Below, piece by piece: positions 13,376 through 26,105 of a stretch of DNA of 64,000 nt. The position numbers were made by a program, and so were the translations under genes. The notes below the pieces were generated by a model, which saw only the letters and a program-made list of their open reading frames with translations, ran no database searches and had not been told where the DNA came from. Each line of letters begins with the position of its first letter. Within the stretch, counting starts at the first letter, position 1. This DNA comes from Lunularia cruciata (lineage: Eukaryota > Streptophyta > Marchantiopsida > Lunulariales > Lunulariaceae): contig OX419755.1 in the NCBI GenBank assembly GCA_948567375.1, positions 51,775,001-51,839,000 on the forward strand, read 5' to 3'.

Positions 13376-14402
13376 CCAGAGAAGTGAGTTAGGAAGAAAT
13401 CGAGTACAAGAATGGCGAGTGTTGGTGGTATCTCTAAGCTCGGTAGATCATGGTGTCTTGGTTGAGTAGTTCTGATTTCCCTATGAGAGATTGTGCGTGG
13501 AAGCACAAGCAAAATTTGGAGCCAAAGAGAAGCAATTTTCAAGCGATAGTTGTGATTTTGAACTCAAGAGGTGAAAGTAGGACCAATTTGTTACGAGTTG
13601 TGCTCAGAAAGTGAAACTAAAGGTGGAGTTGGGAGCAGATCCTCATAAATTAGAGATTGGACAAAACCTATTTTTCCAATTTGTCTCAAGTGAAGAGTTT
13701 GGATTTGGCAATCAACCAATTTTAGAGATTTATGTCAAATTTTATGTCAAATTTTGTGAGGGGTTTATGTCAAATTTTGGCAAGAAGAAATTTGATCTCA
13801 TTCTCAATGATCCTTGTAGCTTAGGAAGTAGATAGGTACTCCAATTATGTAAAATGCCAAATAGTGGCAGAGTCAATCTTGTGTTAATTTATGAGATGGA
13901 GTGTTTTTGTTTAACATGCTTGTGATTGGACCCACTCCATTCTCTACTTCTTATTTGTGCACCGTGTTTGTGTGAGGTGCCCTAAATTTAGAACCTTGGT
14001 GCTTTGGTGTACTCTCTATAGTGAGGCTGGAGGGATGACCAATCAAACTATCTTTGCTTCTCTTCGATGATGTAGGAAGTGATGGCCCATAGATCATGCA
14101 AGTGTGTGTTGTGATGGCAGGTTACAGGTCGCCCTTCCTCTAGTGTAGTTGTCTCAGTTAGAGTTACATTAGTGGGTAGTGTTCCATTAGTGTTGGCACT
14201 CGGTGGTGCTTGGTTGGTGGTGTTGGCACTTGGTGGGGTACTTGCAATTTGCGGTTGCATTTGTGATTTTGGTTTGTAGTTAGTGGTTTGTAGTTACTTT
14301 GCCACAACAGAGTTTGTTGTGGATTCTAGAGGAGATCGCTCTATAGTATGCAGTGGGTTTACTTGGAGTGGTGCTTGATATCAGCCTTTATCTTAGGTCC
14401 CA
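13376..14402 (+). other. Leader of element A
   Basis: Untranslated leader between the 5' LTR and gag. The bases just after the LTR do not match the common Met-tRNA primer-binding site, so the primer is unknown. Short open frames here have no recognisable domain. Confidence 0.5.
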
Positions 14403-15760
14403 ATGGGAGAGGAGATTGACTTTGAGTTGGAGTTTGACACAAGAGTTGATCCCGTTGAGAGTGCACTTGGCGTGTCTGCATTGTTGTTATGGGACATGAA
14501 CAAGATTTATGGGGCCTCCAAAGGCTCTAGGCATTACTCTAGTACAATGGGTACCATTGAGCTAGATGACTTCATCCAGGAGTTCAATAGTTGGTGTGAT
14601 TTGCAGCAAATGCGGAACCCAACTTTGTTTACACTCTTCATGGCATGGAAGAGATTGTTTCAGCATTTGGAGGATCCGCTGATGGACAATGACCATGAGT
14701 TTAGGAGAGCTCACTTGGAGGAGATTGAGTTATGGAGACAACATTGGTCTCCAAACTATATCTCTATCACTTCAGGCTTAGTTGCCAAGAGGAGATTGGC
14801 AATACCCACAAGTTCTAGCTCGAATAGCGTTGGTGGAGCTAGTGGAGGTGCACTAGCTAGAGATAATGCTGCTATGAGTGGAGGTACCGCTATAAGAGGT
14901 GATGTGGTACAAGGCTTTAACCCCACAATAGAGTTCATGCAATGTTTGAGGTAGAACTACCAAGGAGTGCGGCTTGATAAGCTGAGGAGCTTATAGGAGT
15001 TCCAACAAAAGGCTAGAGAGAGCCTACGCGAGGCATACACTTGCATGAGGCGGTTGATCAGCTTCACTCAAGGAGTTACTAAGGCCCAAGTAGTCCAATT
15101 TTGGTATGGGATATTGGACAAGGAATTACAATCTAGAGTTTATGATGTTACGTTGTTACAGGCTACTTTGCCCACTTTGGCATTGGTCTTTGGTTTGGCT
15201 AAGTGTATTGAGGTCAACATGGTGGAGGAGAGAGTAGTGACATCTTGATTTGGTAGGGAGACCTCATCCATAGTTGTGACTTCTTCTAGATTACAACGGA
15301 GTGCACCATGTCAAGTTGGTTTTCTTGGACAAGGTGGATAGCTTAGGTCTTATGGAGCAAGTAGAGGGTCTATTGTAGTCAAATCCTTACCTTCATTTTT
15401 GGGTCAGCATCAGCCAATGAGTATTGGTGTTGCTTGATGGACTTGTGGTGGACCTCATCACAAGAGAGAGTTCCCTTAGGGCAACGGACCTAATACCTCT
15501 GGTGCATCACAACCAACATAAAGACAATGTGAGCATTGCCACAGATTTGGTCACACTAGTGATCAGTGCTTTGAACTACCCCTAGAGTTATGGAGTAGTA
15601 GTGCTGCTAATGGTGGTAGAGGAGCTCTTGTCCATGGAAGATGAGGTGGTAGAGGATCTACACATAGTAGGGGTGCAGTATGTGCCCTTACTTTTGATAC
15701 ATCTATGGCTACTTGGATTGAGCATTTGGAGCAGAGATTGGCTAATATGGCCATTGCTCA
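14403..15760 (+). pseudogene. Element A gag with CCHC zinc knuckle
   Basis: An open frame of 183 codons begins at the ATG at 14,403 and the same protein continues after TAG stops to about 15,250 (segments around LREAYTCMRRLISFTQGVTK and VVQFWYGILD). A CX2CX4HX4C knuckle (CEHC...GH...C) lies at 15,528-15,569. Capsid-like and nucleocapsid regions are therefore present in the right order. In-frame stops include TAG at positions where Gln is expected, TGA where Arg is likely, and one TAA near 15,519. Confidence 0.8.
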
Positions 15761-16422
15761 AAGGAGATCATATTCAAGTGCTCAGGCTTCCACCTATATG
15801 TTGGTGATAAAGATGCTTTGGACTTCATGTGTGGAGCAACATAGGTGGATGTATCTATAGCAATGACTAGGAGTGCAGTATGTGCTCCAAAGCCTAGAGG
15901 AGCATCAATGAAGTTGGACCAATAAAGAGGAGAGGTTGGGAGACAAGTCAGACTTCCCTAGTCTTTCACACTCTCTAAGGCCCTAAAGACATCATCAATG
16001 GCTCCTAGACATCCTAGTGTATGTGTGGTAGGTGGTGATAGGGTGCATGATGGACTACCTACTAATCAACCTCTTTCTACTACGTAGATTGAGTCTAGCA
16101 TGATGTTAGGGTCGGCTCAATTGATTATGAGTTATCCTTTATTTTCAGCCAGTGACATGTGTACATTGGAAGTTGACCCAGCCCTAGTGTTCAGATTGGC
16201 TACCATGCTTTGTGAGAGTAGGAATGATGTGGTTCTTGCTTCTAGAATAGAGGTGGTTGATAGTGGAGCTGAATTGGTTGAGGAGCATGGGATCCGCTTA
16301 GCTACTAGTGGTTTATGGCAAGCAACAATGGCTAGATTGGAGGAGTTACCAACTAGACCGGCCTTTGAGAGAGCACGGTTCACACCTGGTGTTGTCCTAT
16401 TGGATAACTAGAGGAGGATTTT

Positions 16423-17080
16423 TTGTTTGGTGGGACCTTTAGGGAAGATCTATACACCACAAAGAGTCTTATTAGACTATGGTGCGCAACCCCTTATGTT
16501 GGGGAAGGCTACCATTGTTGGTCTAAGGTTACAAAAGACAAATGTGCAGAGGTTTCCATTTCAGATCCAAACATCTCTAGGAGGTTGTTTGACATAGTAC
16601 ATCATACGTAGAGAGCTTGTTTTCCAAGTTCAACCTAGTCACCTGATTGATAGCCCGGTGGTGAGAGCTCAAGCTATTGTAACAATAGCTAAGTCATATG
16701 ACTTGTTAGTTGGAGGAGCAATGTTATACCCCATAGGTTTCAATATTGACTATTGGGAGGAGACAACCTCCTATAGACCAGGTTGGCTATCAGGTGAAGG
16801 ACAAGTATGTCACCTACCAATATGCTTCTACGAGTATGCTTCAATAGCGGCAGTCTTGGCTCACTATAGTCCGAGACCATGGCAGCATCAGTTTTAGCTT
16901 TTAGTGGTGCTATTACTTAGCCTTGTGACTTATTAGAGGGGAACGCCCATCAAAAGATACTCCAATAACAAAGGAGATTGATCAGATTTGGAGTACAAGT
17001 GAGATTGTTCCATCCACCTTGGATGTTCCATTGTGGAGTTTGGAGGAGGCATTGCAGCAACATGCATATTGGTTGGTGAT
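16423..17080 (+). pseudogene. Element A aspartic protease region
   Basis: The retropepsin-like core reads VLLDYGAQPLMLGKA near 16,465-16,510, with Tyr in the middle of the usual D-S/T-G triad. It is followed by a conserved downstream block (SYDLLVGGAMLYPIGFN, about 16,697-16,750). It lies between gag and the methyltransferase domain in a shifting frame with stops at about 16,411 and 16,609. Confidence 0.65.
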
Positions 17081-17096
17081 GTAAGCTTGGAGTGGA

Positions 17097-17726
17097 TTGT
17101 TTGTACCACTAGGCAATGAGTGTGAGGATGAGCCTCTTGAGTCAATGACCTTGACACCTTTGGATACCACACTCACTGCTTGGCAGTATCCAATAGAGAG
17201 AGTATGTCTATTGGAGTTGTTTGGTGGGATTAGCATTGGACTAGTTGCGGTACTACAAGCAGGTACACAAATACAAAGGTACTTGTATGAGGAGAGAGAT
17301 GAGACTGCTAGGCAAGTCTCTCTACATCATGTGGCACACTTGGCCTATTGATATCTTGAATTATTACCAATGTGAGCAATCAGGGATTACCAGAAGGCCC
17401 TACCAATAGACATTCCTTACTAGGAGCGCATGACCTAGAGTGACATGGGCTTGGTCATTTGGTGATTTCTAGATGGCCATGTTAGGGACATACACGTGTT
17501 TGCCAAGGTTTGGGTCTTGATGATCCTTGGTCTGGTGTGTCTTGGGAGATGGTATAGATACTATGACATCTCTAGGTTCATCAATCCATTTCTCCAACTT
17601 ACATTTTGGAGAATGTTCCTTTAATGAGTGATTCTTGCACTAGAGTGGTGACAAGTACACATCAGGTCCATTCTTGGATGGGACTTGCTATATTATTAGA
17701 TGCAGCCAGAGTGGGGTCACGGGCTA
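17097..17726 (+). pseudogene. Element A DNMT3-like C5-cytosine methyltransferase, N-terminal half
   Basis: The cofactor motif I reads LLELFGGISIGL (FGG at 17,220-17,228). Motif IV reads WPC at 17,474-17,482, immediately followed by a TAG where the family has Gln, then GHT. LDDP...SG...WEM follows, and motif VI ILENVP is intact (17,609-17,620 for ENVP). Downstream, LLDAARVGSRA corresponds to the DNMT3 stretch before the AHR...W-N-L block. The domain continues in frame from the protease side, with no LTR or start between, so it was part of the polyprotein. It is cut at about 17,726 by element B and resumes at 26,106. Stops make it inactive now. Similarity to DNMT3 rather than DNMT1 rests on the motif order I-IV-VI and the ENV to AHR spacing. 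Confidence 0.85.
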
Positions 17727-18258
17727 TGAGCCGGCCTGTCTCTCACTCAAGATGAACCTCTAATAGCTATTATGGTAGTGTAACATGGACTAAGAAGGCA
17801 AGGAACCCCAACTCCATCATACTCCTCCAAGGCTAACACTCCAAGACTCAAAACATTGCTCACCAAAGAACTCAATGAGAGAGATAGTTTCAAATGAAAG
17901 GATGATGAATACCTCCTCACCCCTAGTTTATATACTTGTGAAATAGTTAGGGGCTATCCTTGGACTATAGAAGAATCCAAAACAAAAAGGCTTGCGGGCC
18001 CAAGAGTTCTCAACTCTTTCCTCAAAGCCAAACACCAAAGAATAACACCAAGTCAACACACTAGAATCTAAAATAGTGGTGCTCATCTTTTCTACTTCCT
18101 CTAAAGTAAGGCCCCCTCTATCTTAGCTATGAATAACTTTAGCTAATTATGACTAATGTAGAATAATCCTTTATCTCTATATAAATAATATCTCTCAAGT
18201 ACTAGTAATATCAAACTAAATATCACAATATTACAAACATGCACAAATGGGTACTATA
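17727..18258 (-). repeat. LTR of element B (left, 3' LTR)
   Basis: Matches the right LTR from the CTCTCACTCAAGATGAACC block to the terminal ATGGGT...TA. The terminal TATA corresponds to TTACA in the other LTR. It lacks an internal segment of about 170 bp that is present on the right. Confidence 0.8.
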
Positions 18259-18674
18259 TTTACCCCCGCACTAAGTTTTCACTTTGTCCTCAAAGTGAAG
18301 GTCTCTTACTTTCTATGATACATCTTCAACTTATCATGGTTAATCCTATTAAAGTGTCTTCCTCCCAATTCCTTGAGATCATAGGTGTAATTTCACCACA
18401 CCTTCTCCACTATGAAAGGTCCAAAGTACTTAGGCAAAAACTTCTTTTATACTCTCTTGAATCAAATGGAATGAAACATTACCCAATCACCTCCTTTGAA
18501 AGGGTCCAACTTCTTCTTGCCTTGCCTCTTGTCATAGCTCTCCTTTTATTTCCTTTAGGCTTGCTCCACTCAAACCATAGCAACTGCTCTTGCCTCTTCC
18601 AATTCCATGAGTTGATCCTTCCTTGACTTCTCTGCATCACCTCCTTGTGCTTTCTTCAATCTCCTATGAATACT

Positions 18675-19680
18675 TCAGAAGGTAGGAAGATCAAAGTGAA
18701 TGGGTAAGGTAGACTCAATGCCATATACCAATTGAAATAGAGAATATCCGGTGGAAGTCTTCATGGTTATCCTATACTCCCATAGAACTACATGAATCTT
18801 CTTGTCCTGATGATGTTTAGCCTCCTCCATTTCTACATCCTTGGCCAACATGATGCACAAGGTCTGATTGGTTCTCTCTGCCAAGCCATTGGAATTTGGC
18901 TTATAAGATGTAATTACTCTATGTGTGATAGAAAAATGTTCTAGCATGGTTGTAGTGATGATTCTTGTAAACTCTCCTCCTCTATCAGAAACCAACTCCA
19001 AAGGGCATCCAAAGGGCAACCTAGTGATAATGTGTTCATAAAGAAATCTACCAACTTCATCTTCATTCTTGTCCCTCAATGGTCTAGCCTCAATCCAATT
19101 GGTAAAGTAATAAGTATTTACCACAATGTACCAATTGTTCCTTGGGGTTTGATTAAGAGGACCTACAAAATCACTTCTCCACTTCTCAAAAGGTCGTAGC
19201 AATGGAATTGATTCAAGTGGTGGAGTGGAAGAAGATTTTCTAGCACAAGCTTGACAAACATGAAATTTTTTGCAATAATCAAGACAATCCTTGAAAATCC
19301 CTCTCCACACAAAATCTTGAAAGCAATCACCTTTCCTGCAAAGTGAACTCCACACACTAAACCTTCATGAAACTCCTTTATGAGTAGGATAGACTCTTCC
19401 TTACACATTGCTCTTCAAAGTAGACCATCTACTCCTTGGTGAAAAAGAATATCCTCCACCATTATGTAAGGTCTAGATCTTGCTGCAAGGGCCTTCCTCT
19501 CCCTAGCAAGCATCCTTTCTGGATAGTTTCCTCTTGTAACAAAATCCATAATCTCCTTGTACTCTATTGGAACCTCTTGAGTGATTGAGATTGTCATGAG
19601 CTCTTCATCCAAGAAGGAATTAGCCGCTCGCTCATCTCCATCATGATTATAGGCCCTAGATAACAAATCAACATTTGCAT
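18675..19680 (-). pseudogene. Element B integrase
   Basis: The catalytic core has Asp in WRSDFVGPL, Asp in LVSDRGGEF and Glu in NGLAERTNQ, so the D,D,E triad is intact. Upstream (minus strand, 19,666 toward 19,200) is the zinc-binding region, split by frame changes (HEGLVCGVHFAGK, KKFHVCQACARKS). The open segment 19,355-18,675 is 226 codons. It continues the pol order from the RNase H at 20,035-19,688. Confidence 0.82.
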
Positions 19681-19687
19681 GTTTCTT

Positions 19688-20990
19688 TCATGGCCTATCC
19701 TCAATGGTGTAGTCATACTCTAACAAGAGTATCATCCACCTTGCTAGTCTCCCTTCAACATTAGGCTTGTTGAAGATATACTTCAAAGCCTTGTGATTTA
19801 TGACAATGGTGGCTTTCACTCCAATCAAGTAGAGTCTAAACTTCTTGAGACCAAAGATCACTACCGACCCTTCTCTCTCTATGACAAAGTAGTTCTTTTT
19901 TGCCGAAACCATCTGCCTACTAGCATAAGCTATTGGATGATCATGCCCATCTTGGTCTAATTGACTAAGAGTGCATCCTATAACTATATAAGAAGCATTA
20001 GTGTAGAAGATGAAAGTCTTACTCCAATCAGGCATTGGAGTAAGAATTGGAGCTACAACAAGGGATTACTTGAGCTCCTCAAAAGCTTTGAGAGCCTCCT
20101 TGTCCTCCAAAATCACTAGTAATCTACACCCTTCTTCATGTAGATGGTCAATGCATAAGCCTTGTTATAAAATGAGAAGATTAACCTCTTATAGTACCCA
20201 ACCATCTCCAAGAATTGGAGAAACTTTGTCAAGCTTGAAGGGAATGGAAAGTTTGAGATTTTTCTCACCTTCTCAAGATCAACTACTATTCCATCCTTGG
20301 AGATGATTTGCTTTAAAAGTAGACCTTCTTCACATCCAAAAATGCACTTCTCCGGGTTGAGTGATACATTTGCCTCATCCAAGCATTGCAAGACCTTGAT
20401 TAGGTGCTCAAAGTGCTCCTCCTATCTCCCATAGACACAAAAGTCATCAATGAAGTCTCTCACAAATTTCCCAATGAAAGGTTTAAATACCTTGTTCATG
20501 AACCGTTGGAATGTGGCTAGAGCATCGCAAAGCCCAAAAGGCATGACCTTGAAAGCGTAAGTTCCCCAAGGTGTGGTGATAGTGGTGAGTTCTTGATGCT
20601 CAAGTGCAATCTTGTTTTTGTTATATCCACTATAACCATCTCCAAAACTGTACCTCTTGTAACCCGCAACCTCCTCCAAGATCTCATTAATGAATGGCAA
20701 CAGGTAGTAGACCTTCTTGGTAACAATGTTGAGTTTCTTGTAATCCACACATAATCAAAGCTTGCCATTCTTTTCTTCACAATGATGATTGGAGATACCC
20801 ATTCTAAATTCTCTACCTCAAAGGTAAATCTAGCCTCCTTGACCTTATCAATCTCCTCCTTCACAACCAAAGATATTGGTGGACTAATGTGATGTTGCTT
20901 TTGGCAGATTGGTCTTGCATGTGACTCCACCTCTATCTTGTGCTCCTCCAAGGTGACTTCCTTCAAATCCTTGTAACTTAAAGCAAACAC
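19688..20990 (-). pseudogene. Element B reverse transcriptase and RNase H
   Basis: RT blocks: LEWVSPIIIVKK and VDYKKLNIVTKK (about 20,820-20,720), TTPWGTYAFKVMPFGL (about 20,575-20,530) and the catalytic FIDDF (about 20,450, Phe for Tyr). The thumb and connection lie at 20,391-20,116, and RNase H at 20,035-19,688 (FYTNAS, IAYASR, NHKALKYIF). The first RNase H Asp is replaced by Asn. At least three frame breaks separate these segments, so the element cannot move on its own. Confidence 0.82.
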
Positions 20991-21529
20991 ATGGATGACT
21001 TGTGGAAAATCTCCTCAAATCTCACCTTCCCCTCCTTGGTAACATTTGGGCCATACTTGAGGGTAGATAACCTCCTCTCTGTCTCCTTAAGTGTCAATAG
21101 TGATTTATTCGGGTCCTCCAAAACCTTTGGCTTAGGTGCAAAATCCATAGTACACAAGGAATACACATCTAAATCAGATTCAGATTCATCCTCATCCGTG
21201 GAAGTCTCCTCTTCCATGCTTGTGTCCAGACCTAAAACTCCTTCTTCAGAATTTGATTCTCAATAATCAGAAGATGGTATATCTTAATGTGAAGTGTTGG
21301 TGGTGTAAGTCACAAGAACTGTGACTCTATGGTTTGATGGCCCAACCCTCAAGTACCTTTGTGCCATCAATCAGTTGTGCATGCTACTCTCAACCATAGC
21401 CTCCTAAGAAGTAAGTCATAGCTTGAATCCTTCAAGACTTGGAAAGTCATGAGATTTTGAACTCCCATAATTGAAACTATCACTTTATCCATCACTCCTA
21501 CTAGTCAAACTTGTTGTTTGTTTACCATG

Positions 21530-21690
21530 CTCACCACAAATGTTGAAGGTTGCGAGTGTATCATACCAAACTTCTTCATCAACCTTTTTGACATTGCATT
21601 CATTGTTGATCCTCCATCAACCAATGCATCCTTGATGTTATGACCATTCACTCTCACATCAATATTGGAGGCATATTCACAAGCCTCTCA
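21530..21690 (-). pseudogene. Element B aspartic protease fragment
   Basis: The minus strand near 21,635-21,590 reads DALVDGGSTMNAMS, a retropepsin active-site block (D-G-G in place of D-S/T-G) followed by KRLMKKFGM. It sits between gag and RT, as in Ty3 elements, and is cut upstream by the apparent solo LTR at 21,715. Confidence 0.7.
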
Positions 21691-21714
21691 TGGTGTTGGC
21701 TTGGCATCCACCAT

Positions 21715-22459
21715 TGTAATAATCCGAGGACAAGAGAAGAGAGAAAACACAGATTGCATACTCAAACATTCGATGCCCCAAGGGAGCACCTTCTCTTTAT
21801 TAAATAGACAAAGAGGATCTCCGCCAAGGAAGCTCCACCATAGGATTAGGGACATAGATAGGTGACATGTCAGCAAACTCCACCCTTGGATTACTTACTT
21901 GGATGGGTGACATGTCTGGTCTAGGTCCTATCTGGTTGGTCAAACAACCTTTGACCGGAGTGAATATTTTAGGGAATCTTCTTGTAGGAATCTTAGAATC
22001 ACCTGAGTAAGGTACCGTTGGAAAGCTCTCAATGAGACAAAGCATGGGGGGGAGGGCAGGCCAACCTTCCTTCCATTGGGGGGGAGGGGAATCTGCACAT
22101 TTTTGAGGCCTAATTCATCCGTTTAGGCCTCCGAAATTGCCTTCCAAGATTTCAGGCATACTTCGGTTCCTACTCTATTAGTAGAAGTCCACTTTTGGTG
22201 ATACCTCTTTCTGATCTGTTTAGTCCATAATGTGTAACATCCTTCCAAATGTTACCAAACCAATTCTCACCTTTAAATCATATGTCTAGCTATTGGTTCT
22301 AAGGTTCTCAAGTCTATTTCGGTTTTTGCCCTATTAGTAGAAGTACTATTTTGGTGATAGTTCTATCTGATCTATTTCAACCATAATGTAAAACATCATT
22401 TTAGATGTTACCAAACCAAATTTCACATCTAGATCATATGGCTAGCTCTTGGTATTACA
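21715..22459 (-). mobile_element. Apparent solo LTR, family D, inside element B
   Basis: About 745 bp, starting TGTAAT and ending ATTACA on the plus strand, closely matching 11,614-12,354 in the same orientation. Flanks ACCAT (left) and ACCAC (right) fit a target duplication with one C to T change. It separates B's gag from its protease. Confidence 0.68.
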
Positions 22460-22642
22460 ACCACCCCCATGGATATTGGAGCTTTTGCCTTCTTCTTCCT
22501 CTTGCACCTTGTAGAACTCAAACCACCTCTAAGTTCCTTTCTCAAAGTAGGATTCACCATAATCAGTTGGCCCATTGTGATGTTACCCTTGTGACTACCA
22601 ACATATCCTCCAAGATATTGTAGTTCCATTGTTGCTTTGATA

Positions 22643-23837
22643 TCAATAGTCTTCCATCCCCAACTTCTTTCTTGGAGTCTTTGTTGTTGATGGTGTTGAG
22701 GTGCGAGTGCTCCTAGTAGACATAAGAGCATCCTTGCTAGGAGTGAATCCCTGAGAAGAGTGCACATCCTCTACAAAACAAGCTCTCTTCTTCTCTTGTG
22801 CCAAACGCTCCAAATTAAGACCCTTGGAGTTTGAGCACTCTCCCTTCTCATAATTGCTCTCAATCACATCTATAGATGCTATTTGCTTATCTTTGTTTGG
22901 ATTAGGAGCCACTTGCATTTCACTACCTTCCTCTTTCCCTCTATTGGCTCCCTCATAACCCCTTCCTCCATGGTAAGTGGAATTTGGGCAACTCCTTTGG
23001 ATATGGCCTCTTCCTCCACAACCAAAACAATTTCTATCATTAAAATTGTTGGCTGGTTGGCCTCCTCTATATGGATAGTTTCCATAACTCCTAGGGCATC
23101 TCCCTACATTCTGATCCACCTCTCTCTTCTCCCATAGTTACATCACATTGATCTTGAGATCTGCAAGTTGTTCTATGATAGTTTGAAGTGGATCTTTTGG
23201 TAGAGATGCAAGTACTGTAGCAATTACTACTACTTGTGGTGCAACCCTTGCCACCAAAGTATCAGAAGTTCCACCATACTTGTATCCTTGAGGAGGATGC
23301 ACAACCTTCTTCAACACCAAATCTCTCTCATCCCCTTCCAAACTCTACTCCATACAAATTGCGATCTTGATAGCTTCAACCTCGGAAGAAGGTTTCTCAT
23401 ATCTCACCTTGCTTTTAATTTGTGGTCTCAATCCTCCCAAAAAATTATTGGTGAGCATAGCTCCTATGCCAATCATAGAAGTGTCTACATCATCCCTACT
23501 TTTCCTCAACAATATACAAAATTTAGACTCTAACTTTTCCACTCTTTCCACATAGACTCTCACTTTCTCTCCATCTTCTTGCTTGAGAAAGCTAACTTGA
23601 CTGATCAATCTCTTATAACTCTCATCTAGAAGGAAGGAAGTTCTCAATGAGTGTTGAAGTCAAACTCTCCCAAGACTCTTCTTGCCCATCTCTCTTGTCT
23701 CTCTTTTGGTATTTGGACTCATACAATGTAAGTGATGCAACCTCAAAGAAATCTAGTAATAATAAAGCCCACTCATTTTTCCTCCTCTCATTATTTCCTA
23801 TGCAACCTCTCTTTAATTCTCTCACAAAGGACTCCAC
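22643..23837 (-). pseudogene. Element B gag with CCHC zinc knuckle
   Basis: Overlapping minus-strand frames cover a retrotransposon gag. The 23,837-23,622 segment has EESWESLTSTLIENFLPSR, followed at 23,647-23,345 by YVERVEKLESKF and LTNNFLGGLRPQIKSKV. The 23,119-22,643 segment has the knuckle CFGCGGRGHIQRSC (CX2CX4HX4C, about 23,030-22,987). Stops and shifts separate the parts. Confidence 0.75.
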
Positions 23838-23889
23838 ATCTTCTCCATCCTTGCCAAAGAAAACCGGAAGTTTCTCATCTTAACCCCTC

Positions 23890-25415
23890 ACTATCTTTCT
23901 TTTTTTCTTTTCTTTTCTCTCACTCTATAACTAATAGAGTATGTACATGACTAACACTATTTAAGAATAATCCACCTGAGGGAACACAAAAGTTTCAGGT
24001 TGCTCTAAGATTTCTATAGCAACATCAAATCCTAGAGTGCATATTAATTAAACCCTCATGGATAGTTTATCCATAAGTTGAAAGATTATTTCCATCACTA
24101 ATCTTGAGAACTAGTTGATGAAGGTGGTAGTATTTCTATAGCTTTACTAAGACTCTCTCCAAGATCCTTCACCAAAGTCTCCAAAAGTGCTTTTACTCCA
24201 CTACACTCATGTGCTTTTGGAAGTCCTTCAACTCCACAAACCTCACACAACTCCTTGGTCTTAGATCTTCTCCCTCCCAATCTTGGTGAAGAAGGTCCAA
24301 CATGCAAACCCAAGTCAAGTAATCTGCTCCTTTCTCTCAATCTCTTGCTCTCCAAAGGTCAATGGAAATTAACTTGCTTTATGTCCCTTCTCTCTACATA
24401 GAAAGCACTTAAACTCACTCCTTCTTCCAAATGGTGTAGATTTTTGAATCCTCTCAACACTCTCTTCAAATTCTATTCTAAACTCTCTTTTCCTCAAATC
24501 TACCTCTAAAATCACCTCAAACCCTTGAAGAACCTTGCATAGTCTCAATCTCTACTCTTGATGCTCTTGATGTTCACAGGATGAATCTTAACACTTAAAC
24601 ATACTTTTTGTTGCTCTCAAACTCCTCATGCATGAGATCTCAACCCTACAAAATTGACCCTTCTTGACAATGTTACTCAAATCTCTCAATTGGTATATCA
24701 TAGTCTCCTAAAAATATTCACACTTGATCACAATTCTAGGACATCCGTCCTTGAAAAATTTCATATCTTTTCATGATGCCATTTGGCCTAGACACCTTTC
24801 TATTCAACACACATATTTCAAATTTGGTTTGAAAACCACGTCACTCATTTCAAAAACTCATAATTCTTTGTGTCAGAATGATGTCCCTCTTATTTTTGTG
24901 TCAACATGTAGAACATAATGCATTGAATTTTCTTGGAAATTTTCAGAAAAATCCACCTAAAATTGAAGAAATTGCAGACTCTATACAATTTTCTAAAGAG
25001 CATACAGTTGCAATAGTTTACCCTATCAACTTTCAAAAATTCTAGCCTGGTGCACATAGTAGATCTCACAATAATTCTAAGTATGGTAATTGACAGATAT
25101 CCAAAGCTATCATGTGTAGAAATTTCAATTCCAGATCTTAAAGTTGAGGTTTTGCCAAAAATCACCTTAATCCCCAAAATCTACAATCCACCTCACATAA
25201 TCTCTCCAAATCCTCTCAAGTGTACAAGATGCACAAAATCACCTCAAAGACATCATAATTAACTATATGGTAGACAAATGGGTCCAAGTTCTCTTACATA
25301 AGTTCAGCTCTCTCCTCCCCTAAAGTTCTCTCCAAGTGAGCTCTCATAGCCTCCTTTTTTCTAATATAGAATTGTACGCATAAAATTTCCTTGCCTTTTA
25401 GAGAGGTTCCCAAAA
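23890..25415 (-). other. Element B leader and 5' gag remnants
   Basis: Sequence between B's gag and its 5' LTR. An 85-codon minus-strand frame (24,355-24,098) may be the amino end of a gag-like product, but I see no domain. No primer-binding site could be assigned next to the LTR. Confidence 0.4.
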
Positions 25416-26105
25416 TGAAACCAAAAATCTCTCACTCAAGATGAACCTCTGATGGCTATTATGGTAGTGCACCATGGACTAACAAGGCAAGGAGCCTAAA
25501 CTCCATCATACTCCTCCAAGGCTAACACTCCAAGACTCCAGATATTGTTCACTAGAGAACTCAATGAGAGAGAGATAGTTGCAAATAAAAGGATGATGAG
25601 TACTTCCTCACCCCTAGTTTATATACTTGTGAAATAATTATGCACCAAATTTATTAATAACTGGAGTAACTCAAGTTACTAGGCTAAAAGTCAAGTAAAG
25701 TCAAAAAACATAAAGCAATATCCATCCATATGGGCATATTCCACTAAGCATGTGATCTTATCTTGACCCAACCACTAAGTCAAGGATTCCTTCACATGGG
25801 TTATTCTTGGACTATCAAAGAATCCAAAACAAAAAGGCTTGCGGGCCCAAGAGTTCTCAACTCTTTCCTCAAAACCAAACACCTAGGAATAATACCAAGT
25901 CAACACACAAGAATCCAAAATAATGGTATTCATCTTTTTCACTTCCTCTAAAGTAAGGTCCCCTCTATCTTAGCTATGATTAACTTTAGCTAATCATGAC
26001 TAATGTAGAACCATCCTTTATCTTTATATAAATAATATCTCTCAATCACTAGTAATACCAAACTAAATATCAGAATACTACATGCATGCACAAATGGGTG
26101 TTACA
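25416..26105 (-). repeat. LTR of element B (right, 5' LTR)
   Basis: Pairs with 17,727-18,258 but carries about 170 extra bp near 25,640-25,800. It ends GTTACA at 26,105, and element A's methyltransferase resumes at the next bases. Confidence 0.8.

Larger units (their letters stand above)
17727..26105 (-). mobile_element. Ty3-type retrotransposon B (minus strand), inserted in element A
   Basis: LTRs are at 17,727-18,258 (3' LTR) and about 25,416-26,105 (5' LTR, about 170 bp longer). Between them, on the minus strand, lie gag with zinc knuckle, protease, RT, RNase H and integrase in Ty3 order. A G-run polypurine tract (minus strand, just right of 18,258) precedes the 3' LTR. Flanks GGGCT at the left and AGGCT at the right suggest an imperfect target duplication, with the exact LTR edge uncertain by a few bases. 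The apparent solo LTR at 21,715-22,459 interrupts it between gag and protease. Confidence 0.85.
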
